From DAOVQB01 sp023128935 (GTDB lineage: Bacteria; Eisenbacteria; RBG-16-71-46; CAIMUX01; WJJG01), in NCBI GenBank assembly GCA_030628905.1, contig DAOVQB010000075.1:1-18715 (forward strand): a stretch of DNA of 18,715 nucleotides. Direction: 5' to 3'. The notes below the pieces were generated by a model. The model did no database searches. It worked only from the letters and a program-made list of their open reading frames with translations, and was not told the origin of the DNA. Positions within the stretch are counted from its first letter, which is position 1, and the number at the start of each line of letters is the position of its first letter. The translations under genes and the position numbers were made by a program. Below, one piece after another: positions 6,880 through 14,237 of the stretch.

Positions 6880-7740
6880 TCAGCCCATTTCATGCGCGGC
6901 AGCATCCGCGCGATCCACTGGCAAGTGCACCACAATCTGGTCGCGAAAGCGCAGATCCACAACCGCGTCGGTCTCCCCGCGGCGGCGAAGATCGCCCATG
7001 ACACTGGACCAGGCGCGCAGCCGCATGTCGGAGACCCCTCCGCGCCCCCATACAACCGTTGGAATGTCGTTCCAGTACAGTTCGTAGCACCCGTCTCCCA
7101 TGAGGTGGGCCTGGGAAACCCCTTCCCAAAGGGCGGGATATCCATGCTGCATCGTAGCCAGTAGGCCGAGCAGATCAGGGGCTCCGCGCACCTCAAGCCT
7201 TCCACCGGCCTCGGGAGCTGCAGCCATCAGGGCCACATCTTCCCAGCTGAGCAGCGGAAGATCGGCAAGGGACCGACCCCGCGGCGACATGAGTACCCCA
7301 TCCTCAGACACCTCAAGCGCCGCTGCGTCGGGGCGCAGGATAAGGGCCACAGCAGCGTGCTCCTCTACCTTCACCTCAAGGCGATTAAACCATGTGTATG
7401 AGAGACGGACCCGTTTGACACGTGGCAGCGCCTGAATCGCCCTACCCGCCGCATCCCAATCCAGCTCCAGAAAAGATGTTCCCGGAGATGCGGTCAGCAC
7501 ACCGCGCACCTCTTCCTCCGTCAAAGTCCCCGGTCCCTGGATCTCCACGGCAATGTCGCGGATGCATGTGAGCGGACCAGGGCGCGCCAGGGCCAGGACA
7601 ATGGCGAGCAGCCCGGCAAGCACAACCCCGAGCCCCACGGGACGCATCCAGGATCCCGCGCGGCGTCTCCTGGCGCGACCCTGCCGCGGCACCTTCCGGC
7701 TCCGCCACACATCCTGATCCCATTGAGCGTCCTGGCGCAT
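6880..7740 (-). CDS. ftsQ: Cell division protein FtsQ
   Basis: FtsQ is a single-pass inner-membrane protein that links cytoplasmic and periplasmic parts of the divisome through FtsB and FtsL. The 286-residue product has a strongly basic cytoplasmic tail (RKVPRQGRARRRR), one transmembrane helix (about residues 35-52) and a periplasmic POTRA domain. The POTRA domain starts near IRDIAVEIQGPGTLTEEEV and includes the family pattern FLELDWDAAGRAIQALPRVKR. The FtsQ/DivIB beta domain follows, with WFNRLEVKVEEHAAVAL. The ATG at 7740 is chosen over an in-frame GTG at 7746 because GTAGGG sits about 8 nt from the ATG and only 2 nt from the GTG. It lies between murC (18-nt gap) and ftsA. Family sequence conservation is low, so position adds much to the call. 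Confidence 0.93.
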   Translation of the reverse strand: MRQDAQWDQDVWRSRKVPRQGRARRRRAGSWMRPVGLGVVLAGLLAIVLALARPGPLTCIRDIAVEIQGPGTLTEEEVRGVLTASPGTSFLELDWDAAGRAIQALPRVKRVRLSYTWFNRLEVKVEEHAAVALILRPDAAALEVSEDGVLMSPRGRSLADLPLLSWEDVALMAAAPEAGGRLEVRGAPDLLGLLATMQHGYPALWEGVSQAHLMGDGCYELYWNDIPTVVWGRGGVSDMRLRAWSSVMGDLRRRGETDAVVDLRFRDQIVVHLPVDRADAAAHEMG

Positions 7741-7758
7741 CGTCACAACCCTACCCTG

Positions 7759-9177
7759 CTACACCGAGCAGCCCTGCGGCCGCCGATGCCGCTCCTGCAG
7801 CCGCTCCATGGCGGCGTCACCCCACTGCCAGACCGGCCCCGCACCCAGCGTTAGTAGCACATCCTCCGGCTCTAGCCGTTCACAAACCGCCTGAACTGCT
7901 TGCTCCTTGGTCGGGGCGTAGACCACCTCGATCTGACTGGCACTGGTGATCGGCCCCTGAAGCACCCCCCCGGTAACCCCGGCCATCGGCATTTCTCCCG
8001 CCGCGTAGATGTCGGTCAGGATCAAGAGATCTGCGTCCGTGAAGGAGCCGGCAAACTCATTGTGCAACGCCACTGTCCTTGTGTATCGATGCGGCTGGAA
8101 AAGAACAACCAGCCGGCGCAGTCCATAAACCTCCCGGGCTGCCTTTAACACTGCCCGGATCTCGGTGGGATGGTGCCCGTAGTCATCCACGTGCAGAACA
8201 CCTCCCACCTGCTTGCGCACCTCAAAACGGCGTCCAACACCCTCGAAGCCCTCCAGCGCGTCGCGAATCTTCTCGGGATCCACGCCCAGGAAAACCGAGA
8301 CCGCAATGGCAGCCAGCGCATTCTGGACGTTGTGCTCACCCGGCAATGGGACGCGGAACTCACCTAACGCCACATCTCCCACCCACAGCTGGAATCTGGA
8401 ACACTGGCCTTCACTCCGCCGTTTCTCCGCACGCACTTTACTGTCAGGGGCGAATCCGTAGAGGATCGTCGGCCGGTTGATCTGAGGAAGTATCTCGCGC
8501 ACCCGCGGATCGTCTGCGCAGAGTATGGCAGTGCCGTAGAAGGGCACACTGGAGACGAAGTGTTCAAAGGCGGCCTTGATGGCATCCATGTTTCTGTAGT
8601 GCTCCAGGTGCTCCCGGTCGATGTTCGTTACCACCGCCACCGTAGGGAGAATTTCAAGAAAGGACCCGTCGCTCTCATCGGCCTCCGCCACAAACACGTC
8701 TCCCTTCCCCACCCGGGCATGCGAGTCTATCGACCGGAGCCTGCCACCAACCACCAGCGTGGGATCCATGCCGGCGCGCGAGAGCACGTGTCCAATCAGG
8801 GAAGTCGTGGTGGTCTTGCCGTGGGACCCAGCCACAGCGACGCCATACTTGAGACGCATAATCTCAGCGAGCATCTGCCCGCGCCTTAGGATCGGGATGC
8901 CCGCACGCTGGGCCGCGCGGACCTCCGGGTTATCATCACGGATCGCCGTTGAGACGACCAACAGATCGGCACCGGTGGTATTTTCTGATGCATGCCCCTC
9001 GAACACGCGGGCACCGATCGATATCAAGCGTTGGGCTGCTTCACTCGTTGCGACCAGGTCAGATCCGGTCACGTTATAGCGCAGGCTCAGGAGGATCTCG
9101 GCCAAGCCGCACATCCCCGTGCCACCGATCCCCACGAAGTGAACCCTGCGGATTGCGCCCCGGATCATCTGATTCAT
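7759..9177 (-). CDS. murC: UDP-N-acetylmuramate--L-alanine ligase MurC
   Basis: MurC adds L-alanine to UDP-MurNAc with ATP, the first step of stem-peptide assembly in the cytoplasm. The 472-residue product has the UDP-binding loop GIGGTGM (16-22), the P-loop GSHGKTTTT (117-125), the central-domain EADESDGSF (165-173), NIDREHLEHY (185-194), LPGEHNVQNALAA (278-290) and DDYGHHP (331-337). All are diagnostic of MurC as opposed to other Mur ligases. Its ATG at 9177 directly abuts the murG TAG stop, so translation is probably coupled. A second in-frame ATG three codons later is possible. murB, a common neighbour downstream of murC, is not present; ftsQ follows directly. Confidence 0.98.
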   Translation of the reverse strand: MNQMIRGAIRRVHFVGIGGTGMCGLAEILLSLRYNVTGSDLVATSEAAQRLISIGARVFEGHASENTTGADLLVVSTAIRDDNPEVRAAQRAGIPILRRGQMLAEIMRLKYGVAVAGSHGKTTTTSLIGHVLSRAGMDPTLVVGGRLRSIDSHARVGKGDVFVAEADESDGSFLEILPTVAVVTNIDREHLEHYRNMDAIKAAFEHFVSSVPFYGTAILCADDPRVREILPQINRPTILYGFAPDSKVRAEKRRSEGQCSRFQLWVGDVALGEFRVPLPGEHNVQNALAAIAVSVFLGVDPEKIRDALEGFEGVGRRFEVRKQVGGVLHVDDYGHHPTEIRAVLKAAREVYGLRRLVVLFQPHRYTRTVALHNEFAGSFTDADLLILTDIYAAGEMPMAGVTGGVLQGPITSASQIEVVYAPTKEQAVQAVCERLEPEDVLLTLGAGPVWQWGDAAMERLQERHRRPQGCSV

Positions 9178-10422
9178 CTAACTATGGCTTCCTCTCTGAT
9201 CTCCGACCCGTGGCCCTCTCTCATGCGCCCGGCGCGTGCCAGCCCTCCCGCGCGGCCCCTTGCCCGGCCGCCGGGCGACCCTGCCTGGCCGTTGTAGCTC
9301 GCGGCCCGGCGTAACCGCTACGAGACCGTTTCCGGTATCATAACGCAGCAGTGCCGCAGCGATTTTCTCTGCCGCCTCGGGGCGCGCCAGCAACAAAGCG
9401 TTGTTCGACATTTCTCGCAGTTTTCGAGGTGTGTCAATCAACTTCGCAATCATTGAGGCAAGATGTTCTCCCTGCAGGCGCCGATCGCTGATCATGGCTG
9501 CCGCACCGACCTCCACGAGCGCCATGGCATTGATCTTTTGGTGATCCTGAGCTGCGTGCGGAAAGGGAACTAGGATGGAGGGTTTGCCGCAGGCCGTGAT
9601 CTCAGCCAGGGTCGTTGCGCCCGCGCGTGCAACGACCAGGTCCGCCAAGGCGTAGGCGTCCCCCATGCGTTCAATAAACGGCCTGACGCTAATGAGCTCA
9701 TTGCCGCGGCGCAATCGGCGCATGACCCACCGGTAGTCCCGTCGTCCGGTCTGCAGGATGAACTGCAGGTCACTCCTGCGCCGCAGGGCACGCACGGCTC
9801 CCACGGAGGCCCGGTTGATCGACCGCGCACCCTGGCTTCCTCCCAGGATGAGAACGGTGCGTCTCCCCGGCTGTAGGCCGTGCTCTTGGCGGGCCCGCCG
9901 ATGATCACCGCGCAGTATCTCGACGCGGACCGGATTGCCGCTCAATTTCAGATGCCGGCGCTTTGGGAAACGGCACCTGGCAGAGGGGAGGTTGAGATGC
10001 ACTTCCTGGGCAATGCGCGCGAGCATGCGGTTCGTCAACCCCGGTATGCTGTTCTGTTCATGCAGCACGAGCGGCTTGCGCAGGATCTTGCCGGCGAGCG
10101 CAACAGAACCCGACACGTAGCCCCCGGTGGCGAATACGACATCCGGATTGAATCTGGAAAGGATGCGATAGGATGCAACAATACCCCGCAGTGTGGTCCA
10201 GAGGATAGCCGGCACACTAAGCAGCCGTTTGCCGACGAGTCCCCGCGCCGGCACGGAAGCAAAGCGATACCCCGCATCTGGAACCACCCTCGCTTCAAGC
10301 CCCTTGGATCCGCCCACAAAAAGGATCTCCACGTCCGTGGACTGTCTGCCCAACTCCTCGGCTACCGCGATGGCAGGGAAGACATGCCCCCCGGTACCTC
10401 CCCCCGTGATGACGATTCTCAC
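9178..10422 (-). CDS. murG: UDP-GlcNAc:lipid I N-acetylglucosaminyltransferase MurG
   Basis: MurG transfers GlcNAc onto lipid I to make lipid II at the inner face of the cytoplasmic membrane. The 414-residue GT-B protein has the N-terminal glycine-rich loop GGGTGGHVFPA (7-17), HEQNSIPGLTNR (121-132), the second loop GGSQGARSIN (194-203), and the UDP-GlcNAc site ARAGATTLAEITACGKPSIL (265-284) with PFPHAAQDHQ (286-295). The catalytic domain ends near residue 360. The remaining 52 or so residues form a low-complexity, arginine- and glycine-rich tail that typical MurG proteins of about 355 residues lack. The GTG start at 10422 has GGGAGGG 7 nt upstream and overlaps the ftsW stop as GTGA. The stop abuts murC. 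Confidence 0.97.
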   Translation of the reverse strand: MRIVITGGGTGGHVFPAIAVAEELGRQSTDVEILFVGGSKGLEARVVPDAGYRFASVPARGLVGKRLLSVPAILWTTLRGIVASYRILSRFNPDVVFATGGYVSGSVALAGKILRKPLVLHEQNSIPGLTNRMLARIAQEVHLNLPSARCRFPKRRHLKLSGNPVRVEILRGDHRRARQEHGLQPGRRTVLILGGSQGARSINRASVGAVRALRRRSDLQFILQTGRRDYRWVMRRLRRGNELISVRPFIERMGDAYALADLVVARAGATTLAEITACGKPSILVPFPHAAQDHQKINAMALVEVGAAAMISDRRLQGEHLASMIAKLIDTPRKLREMSNNALLLARPEAAEKIAAALLRYDTGNGLVAVTPGRELQRPGRVARRPGKGPRGRAGTRRAHERGPRVGDQRGSHS

Positions 10423-11636
10423 TGTCTGGCCCTCCCAGGGGTCGGCTCGCGCAGTAGCAGCACGCTTTCCTTATCTGTCACTCGGAAGGCGAGGGCCCTC
10501 TCCCCACGACCCGAAACCGACAGAACCAGCCCCAAGCCGATCAGGTTGGCCACCAACGCGCTCCCTCCAAAAGAAACGAGCGGGTAGGGCACTCCTGTCG
10601 TCGGCGCCCAGCCGAAGCAGACAGCCGTGTGCAACAACACCGCCAAGAGCACGTGGAGGCCCACGCCGTAGCAGAGCAGTTCCCCAAAGCGCGAGGAACA
10701 GTGCCCGCCGAGCGTGAAGATGCGCAGGATGATGAACCCCGAAAGCACGAGGAGTCCCAATAGGCCCAGGAACCCCAGTTCCTCGACCAGTATGCTCAGG
10801 ATGAAATCGGTGTGCGGATCGGGAAGGAAGAAGTACTTCTGCATCCCCTTTCCCAGGCCCCGGCCCAACAGTCCACCCGACCCAACGGTTAGCACCGATT
10901 GCATCGACTGGAAGGCCAAGTCACCCGGCCTGTCTGAGAAGAAGCTGTTCAATCTGTCCAGGTGATAGCCATTCCCCGTCAGATGCGCCACCAGACCAGC
11001 GAGCCCCATGCCACCTACGGCAGCAACCAGAAGCCTCCACACACAGGCCCCGGCCAGGAAAATCAGAAGAAACCCGCCCAGCGCGGTCAGCAAACCCAGA
11101 CTCAGGTGGGGCTCGGCCGCGATCAAGGCAGATGTGACCACCGTGATGCCTGCAACTGGCAGGACGCCGCGCCAGGAGTTGAGCGCCCCGGCGCTACGTG
11201 AGAGCGTCCCAGCCAGCGCCGGGATCATCGCCAAGCGCGCAAAAGCCGAGGGTTGGAAGGAAATGCTCCCAAAGCGCACCCAGCGCGTGGCGCCCCGGAT
11301 CTCCACGCCAGGACCCCAGGGCAGGAGGAGGAGGATCAGGAGGACCATTACGCCCCCCCATAGAATCAACCGGCACCTGCCGGCCAGGACGCGGGCGTCA
11401 AGCCAGGTGAGCGCCAGTAGCAGGCCGGCCCCAAACAGACAACGGACAAGCTGGCTTTGCAGATAGAACAGGTCGTTGCCATCCTCCCTCACCAGGCCAA
11501 GCGCACTGCTGCTCGAGTAGACCAGAACCAGCCCCCACGCCGAGAGAAACAGGACCGCCCCCAGCAACCATGGATCCACGCGATGCCTGCTCGCCACAGC
11601 GAGTGGTCCAGTGATCGCTGGTCTCTTCGTATGCAT
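10419..11636 (-). CDS. ftsW: Septal peptidoglycan polymerase FtsW (SEDS family)
   Basis: FtsW polymerises lipid II into glycan strands at the septum together with the class B transpeptidase FtsI. The 405-residue product is strongly hydrophobic with about ten membrane segments. It contains the SEDS signatures GATRWVRFG (about 115-123), the extracellular loop LPDPHTDFILSILVEELG (about 271-288) with the catalytic Asp in HTDFI, and PTTGVPYPLVSFGGSA near 346. Several normally conserved positions differ: QPSE is QPSA (about 128-131), the PDLGT-like motif is EPHLSLG, and the Asn usually found before the PxxGxPLP loop is missing. The ATG at 11636 is preferred to the adjacent GTG because its distance from AAGGCAGGTG is better. 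It lies 3 nt after murD and overlaps murG by 4 nt. FtsW is favoured over RodA because of its place between murD and murG. Confidence 0.94.
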   Translation of the reverse strand: MHTKRPAITGPLAVASRHRVDPWLLGAVLFLSAWGLVLVYSSSSALGLVREDGNDLFYLQSQLVRCLFGAGLLLALTWLDARVLAGRCRLILWGGVMVLLILLLLPWGPGVEIRGATRWVRFGSISFQPSAFARLAMIPALAGTLSRSAGALNSWRGVLPVAGITVVTSALIAAEPHLSLGLLTALGGFLLIFLAGACVWRLLVAAVGGMGLAGLVAHLTGNGYHLDRLNSFFSDRPGDLAFQSMQSVLTVGSGGLLGRGLGKGMQKYFFLPDPHTDFILSILVEELGFLGLLGLLVLSGFIILRIFTLGGHCSSRFGELLCYGVGLHVLLAVLLHTAVCFGWAPTTGVPYPLVSFGGSALVANLIGLGLVLSVSGRGERALAFRVTDKESVLLLREPTPGRARQ

Positions 11637-11639
11637 CAC

Positions 11640-13124
11640 TCACCTGCCTTGAACGCTGCGGGATGCGTTGCCAGAGCGCTCCGCCACGAGCGCGCGGAAG
11701 ACGTCTCCCCGCTCTTCATAATCGCGGAACATATCGAAGCTGGCGCAGCCCGGGCTCAGCAGCACGACGCCCCTTGTGGGGGATGCTGCCAGGGCCAAGG
11801 AGATCGCCTCATTCAAGTCCGTCGCCGTCTCGGAAGAAACATGCGGCCAGGATCTGCGGATCTTCTCAGCCGTTTCGCCAATCGCCACCAGGTGCCGCAC
11901 GCTGCGGGCAGCCAGATCGGCTAGATCCTCAAACGGCCCCTCCTTGTCCCGCCCGCCTGCTAGCAACACTACCGGCTCGGTGAAGCTCGAGAGAGCCACG
12001 CGCAGCGAATCGACATTTGTCGATTTCGAATCATTGATCATGCGCACTTGCCCAATCCGCCCGACCTCTTCCAAACGGTGCGGGAGTCCCGGGAAGTCAC
12101 GCAGTCCGCGTACAAGTCGCTCCGTCTCGGTGACCAGGGCAGATGCAAGCGCCACGGCTGTCATGGCATTGATCAGGTTGTGTGGGCCCGGCAGGGACAA
12201 GCCAGTCGCCGGCAGCAGGCCGTACTCACTTTTTCCCGATCGGCGCACAATGATTCCCTTGCGCAGGTATAGAGCATCGCCACCCGGCAGAGCCCCATGA
12301 CACGGCCCACCATCGCCCGTCTCCCGGCCCCGGGAATCCGTCCTCTGCACCTCCGCCTTGCGATCCTGGCGATCAAACATATCAGGGTCACAGCGGACAA
12401 TCCGGCTGCGGATTCTCGCATCCGGCGGAACCTGCAGGCCGGGTCCCAACACCAGTATGTCTCCAGGTTCCTGATGCGAGGCGATCGCCCATTTGGCTGC
12501 CGTGTAGGCGGCAAAACTGCCATGGCGGTCCAAGTGGTCGGGGGTGATGTTCAGAATGGCCGCAGCCCGGGGGTGGAACTCGGGACTGTCCTCCAATTGG
12601 AAGCTGGAGACCTCAACGACGAAGATGGTCTCCGCGGGCTCTTCTAGAATCGCCCCTGAAAGCGGCCGACCGATGTTTCCGGCCGCCACCGCGCCCACGC
12701 CCGCACGTCGCAGCAGATGCGCAGTCCAAGCCGTGGTAGTGGATTTCCCGTTCGTGCCCGTGATGGCCAGAATGGGTGTGCGGATCTCCCCCGCAGCCAG
12801 GATCAGTTCCGAGCGCACGGGGATCCCGCGGCGCCTTGCCTCCACCAGAATCGGTACATCGGCTGGCACGCCGGGACTCCGCACCAGCACCGCACAGTCA
12901 TCGAGAACCCGCATCGGGTGGGGGCCTGCGACCAGTTCGCCACCCCGCTCAGCCAAAGGCTCCCAGGCGCGGCGGATTTCCTCGCTGACACTGCGCTCAA
13001 GCCCGCAGACCCTCATCCCGCGGTGCAGCAGTAGCCGGGAGGCGGCCATCCCGGAACGCCCAAGGCCGAGCACGCAGGCCTTGCCCCCGGCCCCCTTAGC
13101 TGCTGTCCACGATGTCAATCCCAC
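11640..13124 (-). CDS. murD: UDP-N-acetylmuramoyl-L-alanine--D-glutamate ligase MurD
   Basis: MurD adds D-glutamate to UDP-MurNAc-L-Ala in the cytoplasm. The 494-residue product shows the N-terminal nucleotide-binding fold VLGLGRSGMAASRLL (18-32), SPGVP (83-87), the P-loop ITGTNGKSTTT (121-131), NIGRPL (150-155), EVSSFQLE (171-178), NITPDHLDRHG (192-202), LPGPHNLINAMTA (311-323) and NDSKSTNVDSL (364-374). All are standard for MurD. A polar stretch of about 40 residues (about 246-285) looks like an insertion in the central domain and accounts for the length above the usual 440-450. The GTG start at 13124 is preceded by AAAGGTG with a spacing of 5 nt. It starts 24 nt after mraY and its TGA is 3 nt before the ftsW ATG. 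Confidence 0.97.
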   Translation of the reverse strand: MGLTSWTAAKGAGGKACVLGLGRSGMAASRLLLHRGMRVCGLERSVSEEIRRAWEPLAERGGELVAGPHPMRVLDDCAVLVRSPGVPADVPILVEARRRGIPVRSELILAAGEIRTPILAITGTNGKSTTTAWTAHLLRRAGVGAVAAGNIGRPLSGAILEEPAETIFVVEVSSFQLEDSPEFHPRAAAILNITPDHLDRHGSFAAYTAAKWAIASHQEPGDILVLGPGLQVPPDARIRSRIVRCDPDMFDRQDRKAEVQRTDSRGRETGDGGPCHGALPGGDALYLRKGIIVRRSGKSEYGLLPATGLSLPGPHNLINAMTAVALASALVTETERLVRGLRDFPGLPHRLEEVGRIGQVRMINDSKSTNVDSLRVALSSFTEPVVLLAGGRDKEGPFEDLADLAARSVRHLVAIGETAEKIRRSWPHVSSETATDLNEAISLALAASPTRGVVLLSPGCASFDMFRDYEERGDVFRALVAERSGNASRSVQGR

Positions 13125-13148
13125 GATGGCACCTTTCCCTTGGGGCCC

Positions 13149-14234
13149 TTATTGCAGCTTGACCGTCGCCAGGGTCAAAAGCGCCAGCAGGATCGAGATG
13201 ATCCAGAAGCGGATGACGATCTTCGACTCCGGCCAATTTCCTAACTCGAAATGATGATGCAGGGGCGCCATCCGGAACACGCGCCGGCCCCAGATCCTGT
13301 AGCCCAGCACCTGGATGATGACCGACAGCACTTCCGCCACGAACAGCCCACCCACAATCACGAGCAACAGCTCGCGCTTGATCAGCACCGCCACGGCACC
13401 GATGGCGCCCCCCAGCGCGAGGCTTCCGGTATCCCCCATGAACACCTCTGCGGGGTGGGCATTGAACCAGAGGAAACCCAGTGCGGCGCCCACGAGCGCT
13501 GAGAGAAAGACGGTCAGTTCCCCAGAGCCCTGGAGAAACGGCATGTTCAGGTAGTCGCTGAACTCCGCATGCCCGGAGACATATGCAAGCACGGCAAACG
13601 CAGCTGCTGGCGGAACAACCATTCCGATGGCTAAACCGTCGAGGCCATCGGCGAGATTCACCGCGTTGCTCGAGCCCGTGATGACGAGCGCCGCGAAGGG
13701 GATGTACAGCCAACCCATATTGATCAGCGCGTCCTTCAGGAAGGGCACGGTCGTCCGGCCGCTCACCTCACCATAGGGCAGCACATTGAGGATTACCCAC
13801 CCCACAAGCATCCCCGTTGCCAGCTGTGCAATCAGCTTGTAGCGCCCCAAGAGTCCCTTGGGCTGGCAGCGGATAACGTGGAGGTAGTCATCCAGGAAAC
13901 CCAGTAGTCCGAGGATGACCGTCACGGCCAGGACGAGCTGAATCTGGATGTTTGTCAGGTCTGCCCAAAGAAATGTTGGGAGAACAATCGCGACCAGCAC
14001 CAACACACCCCCCATGGTGGGTGTACCCTGCTTGACGAAGTGGCTCTGTGGGCCATCGCCGCGAACCTGCTGTCCGATCTTCCACCGCCGCAGCCTGCGA
14101 ATGAGCCAGGGCCCCAGCAGGAAACTCAGTAGTAACGCGGTCACAGCCGCTGAGGCGGAACGAAACGTGATATAGCGAAAAACGTTAAGGCCCCCGAGAT
14201 ACTCGCTCAGTGGGTAGAGCAGGTGATACAGCAC
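13149..14234 (-). CDS. mraY: Phospho-N-acetylmuramoyl-pentapeptide-transferase MraY
   Basis: MraY transfers the phospho-MurNAc-pentapeptide onto undecaprenyl phosphate, making lipid I in the inner membrane. The 361-residue polytopic product has the family start MLYHLLYPL, KQGTPTMGG (68-76), the metal-binding DD in LGFLDDYLHV (111-120), KGLLGRYKL (126-134), NLADGLDGLA (193-202), MGDTGSLALGG (266-276) and the catalytic-site loop APLHHHFE (323-330) near the C-terminus. The length is typical. The GTG start at 14234 is supported by the conserved first residues and by GGAGGG 9 nt upstream. It begins 3 nt after the stop of the fused murE-murF gene, which suggests reinitiation or coupling, and leads into murD after 24 nt. 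Confidence 0.98.
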   Translation of the reverse strand: MLYHLLYPLSEYLGGLNVFRYITFRSASAAVTALLLSFLLGPWLIRRLRRWKIGQQVRGDGPQSHFVKQGTPTMGGVLVLVAIVLPTFLWADLTNIQIQLVLAVTVILGLLGFLDDYLHVIRCQPKGLLGRYKLIAQLATGMLVGWVILNVLPYGEVSGRTTVPFLKDALINMGWLYIPFAALVITGSSNAVNLADGLDGLAIGMVVPPAAAFAVLAYVSGHAEFSDYLNMPFLQGSGELTVFLSALVGAALGFLWFNAHPAEVFMGDTGSLALGGAIGAVAVLIKRELLLVIVGGLFVAEVLSVIIQVLGYRIWGRRVFRMAPLHHHFELGNWPESKIVIRFWIISILLALLTLATVKLQ

Positions 14235-14237
14235 CTC

